Shown: positions 11,200 to 23,072 of the stretch, in pieces | Numbering within the stretch: the stretch's first letter is position 1 | How the letters are laid out: each line of letters starts with the position of its first letter | From: Trichaptum fuscoviolaceum | Taxonomy: Eukaryota > Basidiomycota > Agaricomycetes > Hymenochaetales > Trichaptaceae | Length of the DNA: 64,000 nt | Assembly: GCA_910574455.1 (NCBI GenBank) | Contig: CAJSYZ010000012.1 | Span: forward strand, 365,317-429,316 | Reading direction: 5' to 3' | Notes under the pieces: model-generated | Database searches by the model: none | Seen by the model: only the letters and a program-made list of their open reading frames with translations | What the model was told of the DNA's origin: nothing | Position numbers and translations under genes: made by a program

Positions 11200-13640
11200 G
11201 TTGTCCACAGTTTGATTTTTCCCTCAGGCTGTATAGGCCTTTGGTGTTCATTCGACTGACCAAGATCGCATCCGTGCAAAATCGTCTGACGGTGTGGAAT
11301 CCTTAAGTGATGGCGAATCGCGGCACTCGACATCGACGCCATTTGTATCGATAACAGCACATAGGTCGCATTGGACGCACTGACAGAATGGACCACAGCT
11401 GCGCGCTCGTGTGCGGCAAGTGTCAACAAGAACAACTTCTTCATTACCGGTGAAGTCACCGGGTGGCATCACCTTCAGAGCTTTGTATATTGGCCGTGGT
11501 CGTACACCGACGATGCTGCCGCCTCCTGATTTAGCTGCGATAACGGTGCTGGCAACTATCTCTTTGGGTTAGTACCTTTTTCATATCTCATTCATATCTG
11601 TCAGGACCTGAGTGCTGATCTTGGAACAGTCGTCAAGCTATGCCCGCCAATCCCGTTTGGCAGCGCCATGGATGCTACAAACTCGGCTCAGACCAGTATA
11701 TGAACATGCCGTTGCAGAAGGCTCAGGCTGTTACGATGATTCGAATTCGCTTGATCACTTTTGACCCGACGTCGGAGGCGCAGCGCATGTACACGCAGTT
11801 CAACTACCTCCGCTCTGTCTATGCTGCCCTTCAGGATGGATTCGACCTTGTGCAGCGCGAAAATTGGACACATTTCGAGCACCTACCTGGATCTAATCAG
11901 ACGGAAATCGAACTGGGCTTGTGGACTGCCTCGCGTGCGGGGATCTGAGCGGGACGGTCGTGAATAATCTGTTTGCGCCGTTTGAGACGTCCACTTTGTA
12001 AGACTCGCTGTCATTATAGCAACAACGGCAACACGCCATTCCAGGGACGCTTTAATAGTATCACGATGGATCCGTATAGCTTCAAGCTGCTTGTGCCTGA
12101 GGCGGAGTGGGTTGTGGTCCCTCCGCAGTTGACGAGGTTCACGTCAGGTCACGATGCTCGCATACAGGCGGAGTCGGGCGATGCGAATGCGACGACGGTC
12201 GATATTAGCTTGGAATCCAACGACCCGATGAACTGTGGCCAGGTGACGGCGAGCATCTCGTTCAACGTCTTAGCTCGGGCAAGGGTGGAAGCCCTTTGAT
12301 CACCGCCGTGAACTGCGGAGCGGTTGCATAACTCCGATCCTGCAACGATCTCGGGTGCTGGGGCGAGCTCGTGGGCGTGGAACGCGACGCTGATGGGCGT
12401 GCCAGACGGTATTATTGTCATCATCTGGAACAACCCGCCTTTGCAGGACGGCACCTCGTCAACAAACGCACGCAACCATCTCCTCCTGCGCCTCCCGCAA
12501 TCCCATGGTCCTCCCCTCTGCGGACTACGACAACAATGCGTTCGGGTTTTACTCAGGCTCTGTAAAGTACATGTTCACGCACCAGTCGCTGGGCACGGAT
12601 ATGTTTAGGTACTCGTGGAATTACGGACAGAAATGGACGTGGGCTGCGTATGAGGATGTGACGAGCATAGATAAGAGCTTGTTTGATAATGATGAGAGTT
12701 GGTGGACAGGCGAGCATATTATTGTGCAATGTAAGCGCTTTTACTCTTATATGAGCTGTATACTTACTGATTCGATTTGAGTTAGACTTAACTGGTATTG
12801 TTGCATCAGCCTATACTGGTGTGCATGCAGACAGGAATTATGCTCACCAGCGCCGTGTCCCTCACTTCCTCACCCGTGGTCAGTTCAATACGTGGGGTTT
12901 CGACAGAGGTGTGGATTTTCAGATGGACAATACTGCCGACGGACACTGGGAGCTCGAGATCATGCCGTCATTCATTTGTATGGTCGTTTCGCTGCGGAGA
13001 AGCTTGCTCGTCTCATGGAGATGTATCCGGACCAAGTGTACTATCGAGGCCTGAGTTCACTGCTGTGCCTCCGTACTTGTTCAGTGGTGCCGACTTTGCT
13101 TTAATCTCTTCGCGTGATGAGCCGTTCGGTTTAGTCGCTGTTGAGTTCGGTCGCAAAGGTGCCCTTGGTGTTTGTGCTCGCTTGGTGGTCTCGGTCTCAT
13201 GCCTGGATGGGTAAGTTCATATTCTCTGTCTCTAATCTACAATCTAACTTTGGTTACAGTGGTTCTCTGTCGAATCGAGTTCATCAGCACACATGTTGTC
13301 CCAGCTTCCGAAGGCAATTTAAATGGTGCTTAAGTCTACGGAAGACGAGGGTGCTATCTTGCGTGCTCGATTGGCTGTCCAGCGTTTCCCGGTTGTTGAA
13401 AGGCGTCAGCGCATGGAAGATTTCCACAGGCGTAGTATTATTACCATCCGACAGATCGCTAGCTCTCTAGCACGGAGGCCTTCGAATGGTGAAGCTGAGC
13501 ATGCGCCTGGCGTAGCGGTCATGGATACGGAAGATTGGGATCCTGAACGTTGGGAAAAACCGATGCTGTCCAACTGGGACACCCGAAGCACATACGCCAG
13601 CCCACACAGCTCGATCCCTGGAGCTTAAGCCATTCGATGC
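11200..13640 (+). pseudogene. Alpha-1,3-glucan synthase, internally deleted
   Basis: Ags/Mok-type synthases are very large plasma-membrane enzymes with a GH13 amylase-like domain, transmembrane regions and a GT5 synthase domain. The copy reads LTKIASVQNRLTVWNP at about 11255, then ALDIDAICID (the GH13 catalytic region, with Cys where Arg is usual), NNFFITGEVTG, ALYIGRGRTPTM, then MYTQFNYLRSVYAALQDGFD. Later pieces are WVVVPPQLTRFTSGHD, MFRYSWNYGQKW and [12 protein letters not shown]. At about 12965 it jumps to GT5-type sequence ([54 protein letters not shown]). Hundreds of residues between the halves are missing, and many frameshifts are present. Introns remain. The family call is very secure; it cannot be functional. 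Confidence 0.9.
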
Positions 13641-13644
13641 GCAA

Positions 13645-15404
13645 AGCCACCTCTGCGGAAGATAAAGCGAGAAAAAGGAGAGCCCACGCTCTTCCAAAAG
13701 AATCCATACCGACCCATCCTGGTGCAGGTTCAAAAGCCACCCCCACCGCCGCCGTCGCGACCGAAGCCGAAAGTCAAGACAGAACCAAATGCAGGGAAGC
13801 CGCTGGTGAAGCTAGAGCCGAAGTCTGAGATCAAGGGCAAGGGCTCCGGGTCGTCTTTGGCCTTGACATTCACGGATGTCAGAGGCGAGGACGCACCATA
13901 CCAGGAGTTCAAGCTGATGAGCTGCGACAGGCATGGGTGGCAAGACGACGTGATGAAGTTCAACTCACGGAAACTGGTCGACATAAGTACGTGGGCGTGG
14001 CCCGTGAAGCTCAACCACAAGGAGCTGCACCGTGACCCTACTGGTGAGGGTGTGGGCGGCGTCAGCTCGCAGGTGCCCATGAAACCGATGATAGGGGCAG
14101 ATGGGAAGCCCGTCATTGGTGCAGACGGACGTCTAGTCATGGTTGATGCAGAGGAGCGGCCGATCCACAACGAGGCGAACCCACAGAAAGGGAAGGATGT
14201 CAAAGACAAAGACAAGCGGAAACGCAAGTTCAAGAAGAAGACTCAGCAGGTGTTCCTGGTGCACGAGCACATCCGGCAGAACGTCGAGAGGAACGGTATC
14301 CCTGGGTCGTGGAGGATGGGACGGACAGCGAGGTATGGGTGGGACAGATGGAGGAGGCGGCGAAGAGCAAGACGCACGCGCTGTTCATGCCCGCAGAGGA
14401 CCAGATGTTCAAGTTCGTGCCTGCGCACCGGTGGTACAAGTTCCAGAAGCATCGCACCAGATCGCGCCGAGCCTCGAGGGAGCGGAGAAGCTGATGGCGA
14501 AGATGGAGAAGAATCGCGAGATGGACCGCTGGTCGATGCGCTTGCGCAATAACGCAGCGAATGGTATCTTTGCGTCGATCGCGAGCGGTGCCACGACTGG
14601 CGTAAGTCTTGTGTATGATATTGGGGGCAGTTCGCAGGGCCCCGGGGGGAGGAGACTGAAGACTGTGGCGGGCTATTCGAGATGATGAAGAGGGTGTTGA
14701 TAACGGCCGGAGGTGGGAAAGGGACAGAGGGGACAAGGGCGACTTGGATGAGATAGAGGAGGAGTTTGCAGATGATGAAGAGAAGATGGATGTTGAGGAC
14801 ACCCATGATGAAGAGGCCAAGGAGATTGAGGTTTGTTCAATTCTTTCTCTCTCACTATTCAATAAATGAACTTTATTATTTGTTATCCAGGAACGTCAAA
14901 AGCGTGAATATCGCATGGCAAATAAGACACGAGAGGGTTATATAGACGAAGATGGGGAAACAGAGCAACAGTCAACGGGTGCAGGCAAGCGAATTGTCCG
15001 CAAGATTGAGAAGAATGGTGCATACGATAGCGATGAAGATGAAAATCCTTGTGCCTCCTCGGTAAGTGGCTGTGTACTTCATGACATTTATCTGCTGATA
15101 ATACTACTCGTAAGGCTGAGGAAGAAGAGGAAACAGAAGACATAACTGCTGGAGTAGCCCAACAACAAACAACACAACAACAGTTCTGGCGCACAAGGTC
15201 TGTCACTGACAGCAGTGCCCACGTCTACTCCTGGATCCAAGCCCTTGTCCCGCTGCCCACCCTCCAACCCACTCTCACGCACAGGTTCTCCCGCGCCTAC
15301 ACAAATCAAGACAGAACCGGCACCAACGCCGCCGTGCTGAGTGTCAGCGTCAGTGGACAGTGTCGTTGCGAAACGCGCAGCGTCCCCCTCTGCGCCCGCT
15401 TGTG
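13645..15404 (+). pseudogene. TFG1: TFIIF alpha subunit (RAP74/Tfg1), broken copy
   Basis: TFIIF-alpha acts with RNA polymerase II in initiation and elongation. A frame at 13722-14300 reads a Pro-rich start, YQEFKLMSCDRHGWQDDVMK, a KPMIGADGKPVIGADGR stretch and a basic linker, up to VFLVHEHIRQNVERNGIPG. After a frameshift near 14310 it reads SEVWVGQMEEAAKSKTHALF and FKFVPAHRWYKFQK (the TFIIF-alpha beta-barrel signature). After a second shift it reads EGAEKLMAKMEKNREMDRWS. An acidic region follows (about 14690-14830), then two further exons with KRIVRKIEKNGAYDSDEDE. At least two 1-nt shifts make it non-functional, and the C-terminal winged-helix part is missing. It directly abuts the glucan-synthase fragment. 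Confidence 0.8.
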
Positions 15405-16423
15405 AGTAGGCGGCAAGTCCTAAGTTTACTAACTATTGTACTTATTTTCTGTTTATAATATTATTATCTACTTATCTTACCTCAGTGATTGAATGACTGA
15501 ACTGCCTGAATGACTGTCCTGACTGACTGACTGAAGCACTGTTTTATTATAAGTCAACAGTGCCAATCCCGAATAAGTCTCTCAGGACATTTAAGTGACG
15601 CTTAAGTCACTTTCAGTAGAGAGTAGTTTTCCTGAGGAAAGAAAAGATCAAATGTTAGGGAAAAAAAGGTTTACTACTGGTGTTAGAGCACAAAAGCCCC
15701 GAGGTGGTCTCGGGTTTTGCCTGCGCATTGCAGGCCCCTCGGGGCGTTATTGGAGGCTAAGAGGAGCGCAAGTTGTGACTCGGAGACGACTCGGTCTTGG
15801 ATGAAGGCGGAATTGCCAGAACTGGCAGTTATTACTACCAGCCCTAACTTAAGTTGAAGTCAAAGGCGACTTCAAGCGATGGACATTGCATCTTATGTAC
15901 TTATAATTTATAAATGATTCTCACAACAAATGCTTCGACTTAAAACTCTGTCTTCTGGCGAGTAGATCATCCGCATTATCATTAAACTTTATCAGGGGAG
16001 GTCCGACATTCTGCAAGTTATGTCCTGCGATAGTCGTATGGGTTCGGCAGCTTTTACCTCAAATTACGTCGGGCTTCCGGGTATCCTCATTTACAGGTAG
16101 TTCGGAAGGAATTGGATAGGCTACGGCTTACCCACTAACTCCATCTGAATGGCATTCAAATGCGGAGCGTCTATTCAGTTCACCGACGACCCCGAGTCGC
16201 CGTCGATCGACAGCATTGCTCCCAGCTGTCAACACCAGATCGATCAGACGATCTGATATGCACATTATCTCCCATCGCAACTATTAAGATAAGTATTGTC
16301 ACATATGAAACTCAATGTGTGCGTGGTGAAGGTCCTCCCCCCTCCATGTATATGAGAGCTATCGCGTAAATCATACGAGATCTCTCTTTTTTGCTGTCTT
16401 ACATCCTAGTCTTTGCCGCAGAC
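15405..16423. other. Intergenic: hairpin and upstream region
   Basis: TGAC-type short repeats lie at about 15483-15537. A nested hairpin spans 15696-15745: outer arms GCCCCGAG and CTCGGGGC, with CCTGC-GCATT-GCAGG inside. It may be a distant fifth member of the hairpin family (same CTCGGGTTTTG context as copy D). The stretch from 16150 to 16423 is the presumed promoter of the next gene; no strong TATA box is seen. Confidence 0.45.
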
Positions 16424-19400
16424 ATGAATGGTGAATCAGAAGCTGTAGCCGGTCTGTCTGGAATCTCTTTGTGCTTCTGTTAACTTATCTGACTTCGAGT
16501 CTAAATCCAGCGTCTGCAAACAAGGGTATGACTAATGCCAATGTACAGACGGAGGGTTCGACATCCACCGGAGAGCAAGATACCAGCTCTTCACCGAACA
16601 ACCTTCTCCTTGAGAAGCTATTACACGCTATCAATGGTGAGCTCACATTAAAATCCTTCACCTGCAGAGAATCTGACACAACCAAGAGCAAACGGAAGAG
16701 AATAAAGCCGCCCACGCGAATCTCCTGGCCGCCATAATTGGTGTGTGCATCCCATTCCTCCTAATATCTCTGACTTACTGTTACGGGTGGCATACCCAGG
16801 AAATGCGCCTCGTACTTCCTGTCCCGAGAATCTTTTTGATGTTGTCCAAAGCATTCAAAAGGCATTGCTCAAATTGCCACAGGGGCGGGGACTACATGCT
16901 GGGGAACGTTGGTAACACTCAGTGTATTATCTTACCGCAAATATGAAGAGATTCTTAGGTGGACGAGAGGAGGGGAAGGAAATGCCAAGAGATGAAAATT
17001 ACTTTACAGGTAGATGGAAGTATTACAAAAGGTGAGCCATCTTAACTAATGCTGACGGAGAGTGGAAGCTCATCTCGAGATCTCTATCTAGAAAGTGGAA
17101 AGATGTGTGTACAGAGGTGAGCCAAGGCTTGCTCCAGAATCCGTGTCCCTTTAACTTGATAATTTATTTAGCTTATTCACCTTGAAACTCACTATGAGAA
17201 GGTCGGTGGTGATCGCAGAGTTGTAGATGCATCTTGCGCTTTTCGTGCCGCTCTCTCTAACTCTGTAAAACCATTGTACGATGTTAATGGCACGGAACTT
17301 GATAAATCTCGGGTAATGCGATTAAAAGAATCACAGGACGGAAGGGATAACGCAGAAGGTCTCGAATTAGAGAAGTCCTTACAAAGTAGTGCGTGGTTAT
17401 TGAGATCTTCCCGAGATAACTGATACGAGAATTCTTGTAAGGCTATCGCAAAAGGACCGAAAGCTGTATGGAAGAGCTTACCGGAGCTGCGAACAAGTTC
17501 CACGAGAGTTTGTACGGTCAAAAGCATGCATTCTACTTTCGAAAGATGGGAGAATGCTGTGATATTTTGAAGGTGTGTTGTAGGGCTTATTGACGAGCCA
17601 TGCTAATATTCCCTCCTGTAGAGCACGCATTGTAGGCACTAAGTGCCTTATCCTCGTTCGCTTATGCTCACGCTATGTTCTCTAAGTGAATTACTCATAC
17701 GACAATCAACAAGTACCATCGACCCTGGATTACCTGTTTCACCAGTTGGAACGTCCTTTGTTTGAGTTCGTTGTAGAGTTGCAGTCATTTAGGGACAAAG
17801 GTATGAGGCTTCTAACCTCATATACTACGTACGTGCTTGACATGACTTAATCAGCGCTTCCTGTCTTTCTCACCGAGGAGAAAGAGCGAATTTCCAACCG
17901 GTATCTCTATATCACGACCATTGCCACATTCTTCTCGAGCGTCACCGCAACTGCTCTTGCAATCTCTCTCCAATCAGATAATGATCCTTCGACATACGCC
18001 GCAGTGAACATATTCTGGTTCATTTCTTTAATTTTCAGTGTCTCGTCCGGAGTTAGCAGCCTTCTGGGGATGCTTTGGCATAACTCTCGCATGTGAGAAC
18101 TACTTATACAGCTACTTGGCATACGGTGTTAACGGCTCATCCTAGCTTCTACTCAAGTCCTCCACCTCCGGAAGTTCGGTTCTGGTTCGAGAGGTCTCCC
18201 ATGATCTCCTTAACTATTGCTGCACTCACCTTCGTAGTTGGCCTGAATATCTACGTCTACGTCTCCGCACAGGTGCGTCAACGATTGCCGAGGAAATTTC
18301 AATCTAGCATTCATAATTTTTTTGTGTCAAGGATGACAAGCGCGCTTACCGGAATACACATTCTATGCCTATTTTCTGTAGCGTTATGGTTCTTATGCCA
18401 GCTCTATAAGGGCCACAGCTGGGCTCATCTCCTTATAGGCGTAGCCAAAGTACTCCGACATTGGGCCGATAAGATTACTATCAGTATAAAGAGCGCTCCT
18501 TCGAAAATTGAGAGTATTCTGAAACTGATCAGAATCAAGTACGAAGCGATGGTTACTACATACAGAAACAAAGTGCATCTGCGACGGAACATAAACTGGT
18601 ATAACTGACAATTCTTCACTATTTTACATTCACTGATGAATATTTCGCAGGGCAATGCGACTTGATGGAAGAGTAGCGCTCTTAAACACCCATGTTGTCC
18701 AGAATTTCGATCCGGTGCACCCGGATTACCAAATTCCGCACCAAGCGGCAAGGGTCATTCGAGTGATCTTGACCCCGGTCCAACTAGTCAAAGATTTCAG
18801 GTATCATATTGCCTCTCGACTGTCAGAAAGACCAGCTCGACCTTCACCGGTCGAAGCTTTATGTCAGATAGATCTCGAATTTCCAGAAAGTATGGAATTT
18901 GCGTCAGAAAAGCCGTATATGAAAAGGTTTCGCAAATCGCTCGATCGCACATATGGTGCGAAGATCGCGGAGTGTATAATGACGGAGATCGACGTACTTG
19001 TGATGTAGGTCATTCGAAATCCAGCTTCTGCATTCAGAGTTTGATCTGTAATAGGATCACAGATAGCAGCTCGGACGAGCATCGGAGACAGCGGGACCTC
19101 GCGCTTGAAGCATTATTTTGGGGCTATCGGGATATTCTAGAGAAGTTCAAAGTTTCGTGTCTGCCGCACCTTCAAGAGTGCCGCGTTGGGGAGCTGAAGG
19201 ACGTACTCGATGAGGTTCGTGTTCGGAAGTTGAAGGTCACATATATGTTTCTTAAAGCAACATCTATAGTCGTGTCTTCAAGATACAAACCAAGTTAAAA
19301 TAAGTTCAAGCGTTGTTGAGGTGCAAAGTGAGAGTAAGACATATGTATTGAAGGTGCCACGCGAATTCAAGTTATACCACAGAATCAGAAGAGATGAAAT

Positions 19401-20350
19401 AGTATGGTCATTTATCATTGATACCATCATGATTACTCACCAACGCTCCCAGGCCGTTAAAAGAGATTATGATATTCGTATGAGGAAGAAAATTCGCCAC
19501 AAAAATGTGCTACCTCTTCTTGGTGTCTATCACGATTCCATCAACAAGCGTATTGCTCTCGCTTTCCCAATGATGAAGAAAGGAAATCTAGTTGCTTACC
19601 TTGCATATCATCGCATTAATGACCCCATTTCTCTGGTAAGACTTTTGTTTCTTTAATGCCGAAAAAAGCTGATGAAGTGTGCTAGCTTTTGGAGGTTGCA
19701 GATGGCCTACAGTACCTTCATAGCTTGAATGTCGTTCATGGAAACCTAATTCCGGTAAGAGTTTCTAGTCTGGCATTCCACTTCTTAATTTAAATATTAA
19801 AAAATGGGACAGAGTAATGTGCTCGTTGATGATCAAGGGCATCCGAAAATCTCAGGATTGGGAAATGCTCACATTTCAAACATGCATTTACCTCTGTACT
19901 CTGGGAGAACATCCATTTCCTGTTACTATACAGCGCCGGAAGTTCTTGAAAGCATATTACAAGACCGTGAAAATGGCTTCAGGGTCGAACCAGAAGTTGG
20001 AGTGAACATGTTTACGAAGAAGTCTGACATCTATGCATTCGCATGTGTTTGTTTCCAGGTACTTCTCCCGCATGACTAGCTTTCTGGGGATGAAATTTGA
20101 TCCAATATTATTGTAGGTATACACGCGGCGACCGCCCTTGGATTTGAAGTTAGACGAGTTAAGCCTCCGGCTAATGGTAATAAAAGGAAAAAGACAAAAG
20201 CGGACTGAAGCACGTGGCCTTACCAATGACGTTTGGGCCCTCATAGAGAGATGCTGGGCCCAGGATCCCAAAGCACGCCCGACAATCGACGTAGTAATCG
20301 AAGAACTCTCTCGCATACATGAAGAACAACTTACGTCTGAAACCTCGTAA
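16424..20350 (+). CDS. Membrane TKL-type pseudokinase (paralogue 1)
   Basis: Multi-exon gene with about ten short introns; ATG at 16424. Order of parts: a helical N-terminal region with LLEKLLHAING, then LIHLETHYEKVGGDRRVV (about 17168-17215) and SLYGQKHAFYFRKM (about 17507-17550). Four predicted transmembrane segments follow (about 17915-18420), the second with VNIFWFISLIFSVSSGVS. A linker of about 300 residues leads to a C-terminal kinase fold (19330-20350). A Lys in YVLKV and IRHKNVLPLLGVYH are present. The catalytic loop reads HGNLIPSNV (Asn for the catalytic Asp, 19743-19745) and the DFG site reads GLG (about 19855). Both catalytic acids are therefore gone, and a pseudokinase is inferred. 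The helical plus four-pass architecture recurs in two further genes here. No known family name can be given; exon limits are approximate. Confidence 0.75.
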
Positions 20351-20749
20351 ACATATCAACTATTTTCTGCGGCATCCTCATGTGCTCATCCCTTTCACAG
20401 ATTTGCCAGTACATCAAGACCGCGCGTTGAAGCATCGGTACAAGGGACTTCCACGGGAGAAGTCTAGAGATTGATACCAAATGAGTTTGATTCAAATTTA
20501 GTTCATCCGGGGCACTTCGGTCTGTTGTTGTTTTTCAATATTTGTAACACTTGTACTGGAATTACTGTGTGAAGACTTTTTTCAAAATTTCTAATTTGTG
20601 GATTCATGACGAGAGCTCTTCAGATTGAGTGAGCTCGGAGATGTCAGTGCAGAATACAGGGATTTGCTATCAATATTAATTGTACGGTTAGCTCAAAGAA
20701 TATGTGAGAATGATACGGCGACTACTCACCATACTCTCAGTGCTGCTCG
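20351..20749. other. 3' flank of the pseudokinase gene
   Basis: A frame at 20625-20757 (SAEYRDLLSILIVRLAQRIC) looks coding, and the hAT element cuts it. Its continuation would start at 31482. This may be an exon of a small unrecognised gene, but evidence is thin. Confidence 0.3.
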
Positions 20750-21087
20750 TTTGTATTTAGGGCTCCGCACCGTACCATGTACGCACACGGCCGTATTTTC
20801 CGCCCCTCAATACGGGTACGGCCCGTATGAATACGGCCCGTAAAACAAAAAGTGAGAGCGCAATACGGGTACGGGACGGCCGTATTACGGCCGTATACGG
20901 TCATACGGGCTATACGGGCACTCTTAACAGGGATTAAATGTACTTAGAGATAGAATAACATACCTATTTCCTCCTGAAGCTTGAAATATGGCTATGTAGT
21001 CGCTGTTCTTTGCGAGGCTCTTACAAAGGTAGAGCACCGGCGCTGGCGGACTCCGGGGCCGCTGGTGTTGCATCCTGCAATCCCGCA

Positions 21088-21554
21088 TGTTACGTTTTCT
21101 TACTATGTCAGCGGCCCCCATTACTCCGAACCCTTCGCCCTATTTGTTTCTATTCTTGTTCTGCTCAGTCATCCTCCGATGTAACCCTCAACCCTCAGCC
21201 AATCCCGATGTTACACATGTACCCTTTGCCCTAACCCTTTGCCCATCGCTCTCACACTATTATTAGTAGCCTATCGTCTACTCTCTTATTGTTCTCTTCT
21301 TACTCATCTTCCGATGTACCCTTGCTCCGCAGCTACAGTATATAAACCCCTGTACTTAGCATGATCGAACTCTAAGTTCGATCTCCTTTGTCAAACCCCC
21401 CGTCTCTAGTCTCTGCTATACATCTATTTCTCTCTACTCTACATCGTAGGCCTTTGTCCATACAACACTTAGTGTCGAGCCCTAGCTCCGCTATCACTGA
21501 GCAACTTAACGTTGCGTTCCCCAACTATACGAGACCGTAAGTTGAGACGTAACA
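21088..21554 (+). repeat. gypsy-1 5' LTR
   Basis: 467 bp, TGTTACG...CGTAACA ends. It contains a TATA box at 21339-21346 and the self-primer sequence at 21374-21384. Confidence 0.93.
21339..21384 (+). promoter_or_regulatory. gypsy-1 TATA box and predicted transcript start
   Basis: TATATAAA at 21339-21346. AAGTTCGATCT at 21374-21384 starts 35 nt further on, the usual TATA-to-start distance, and is complementary to the primer-binding site. The predicted RNA start is therefore about 21374, giving an R-U5 of 181 nt. Confidence 0.65.
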
Positions 21555-21557
21555 ATT

Positions 21558-21568
21558 AGATCGAACTT
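21558..21568 (+). other. gypsy-1 primer-binding site, self-priming type
   Basis: AGATCGAACTT, three bases after the LTR, is the exact reverse complement of AAGTTCGATCT at 21374-21384 in the LTR. This is the arrangement known from Tf1, where the RNA's own 5' end primes reverse transcription. Confidence 0.75.
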
Positions 21569-21964
21569 TTCTACCGTCGAAGACATCCGTCTTTACGACT
21601 AAGGTGTTGAGCCATAGCTCCACTTACTACTAACCAGTTGTAAACCCATCTAGTCCAGAAGAACATCCGCTCGAGGTAATCCCTTCAGTGTAGCAAGGTG
21701 CTCATCGATTGCAAGAGGGAGGCCAAGGAAAACTTCGAGAGTCGCGATCCGAAGATTAAGAAAACCGCTCCAGCTCATTGGTTGATTAAACCCCGGACAG
21801 TAGCGTTACAAAAGAACCAACTTCTGTCATACCAAACGGGACCGTAGCTGTGCACACAGGAAGAGGACTCAGTACCTGCAAAGAAGGCATAAAGCTGCTA
21901 GCCTAGTCTTTGGGACGCCTATTGGACAACGAGCATAACTCGCAGACGTGCCGCTTGGTAATAG

Positions 21965-22010
21965 CGAAGGGAGACCGATCCAGAAATCGAAGGGAGACCG
22001 ATCCAGAAAT
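21965..22010 (+). repeat. 23-bp tandem duplication in gypsy-1 leader
   Basis: CGAAGGGAGACCGATCCAGA plus AAT is repeated twice head to tail in the untranslated leader between primer site and first ORF. It could be a packaging or structural element; function unknown. Confidence 0.7.
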
Positions 22011-22150
22011 CGAAGAACAGTTCATCTGTTAACATTGAACAAAGCATCACAAACACTGACCCACCGTCGATCATCTCATAACGTTATCACTTGACGACCC
22101 TCAAGACTAAACAAAGGTCAAACAGAAAACCACTTCACTTTACGTCATAA

Positions 22151-23072
22151 CATCTATCCATCACGGCACCCTCTATCCCACAAAACGCTTTGCTCCTTAC
22201 CCACACCGACACCAACCACCTCGACAACGCAGGAAGACACATATACCAAGTCCAATACTCTGTAGCCAACTGTTATCAATTCGACACATACAGTTTCACC
22301 AAGTACTGTGACGATACAGTTTGGTCCATCACAAAAACTGCTAGTCTAATTGTCCAACCTGACTCTATCTTCTTCATCTACCACACCAACCCCAACGCAT
22401 TCTTCTATCTAGAAGAGTTTCTTCCCGATCGAATCCGACTAGTCCATATCTGTGGAGACGATTGCCGACTTCTACGCATACACTACACACACTACCACAA
22501 TCGTGGCGGACACCCTATCACTTCCAGCCCTTGACGATCCCATCTACTCAACCAGAGACCTCATCCGAAACCGATTCCTCGCTTTTGCCGAAGAGTTCGA
22601 CGACATCCTAAACCAAATCCGAACTATACTCGACGACCGGTATTACAATTACACCCAAACAGTTGGATACCTGCAGTACTCACGCGACAACCACCAACCT
22701 TGGATCTTCAAATACGGACTCCTCTGGAACCATACCCGATTATTCATCCCTCGAGAAACTCACCTACGCCGATTCTTTATAAACTACGTCCATTTTGACA
22801 ACCACGGAGAACAACTTCATCGCACTGAAGCTGAAACTGTTCGCTTTGTAAATCGACACTTCTGTTGGAATAGTATCAGCGAAGACGTCAACCACTACAT
22901 CTATCAGTGTAGTTGTCAACACCACCAACCCACTCCGCAAAACATAATTCACAACTATCTTGCACCACCGATTGACCCCCCGGAAGATTCACCACACATT
23001 GCTAGTGTTACGGACTACACCCTTACAAACTACGATTCAGACAGTTACGGATATCAATCCGGAACCGATTAA
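22151..23072 (+). CDS. gypsy-1 pre-gag ORF, integrase zinc-domain-like
   Basis: Two overlapping frames: 22151-22534, then 22443-23072 in the next phase. Near the end of the second lies a segment resembling the integrase N-terminal zinc domain: GLLWNHTRLFIPRETHLRRF, then VHFDNHGEQLHRTEAETVRF, then SISEDVNHYIYQCSCQ. This matches the HHCC layout that usually follows RNase H. The last pair is C-x-C, not C-x2-C, so zinc binding may be altered. No ATG opens the first frame; ACG at about 22163 is in a possible start context. A second, complete integrase is present in pol. A 5' ORF of this kind is unusual for gypsy elements. The final frame overlaps the extended gag frame by 67 bp in a -1 relation. 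Confidence 0.55.
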
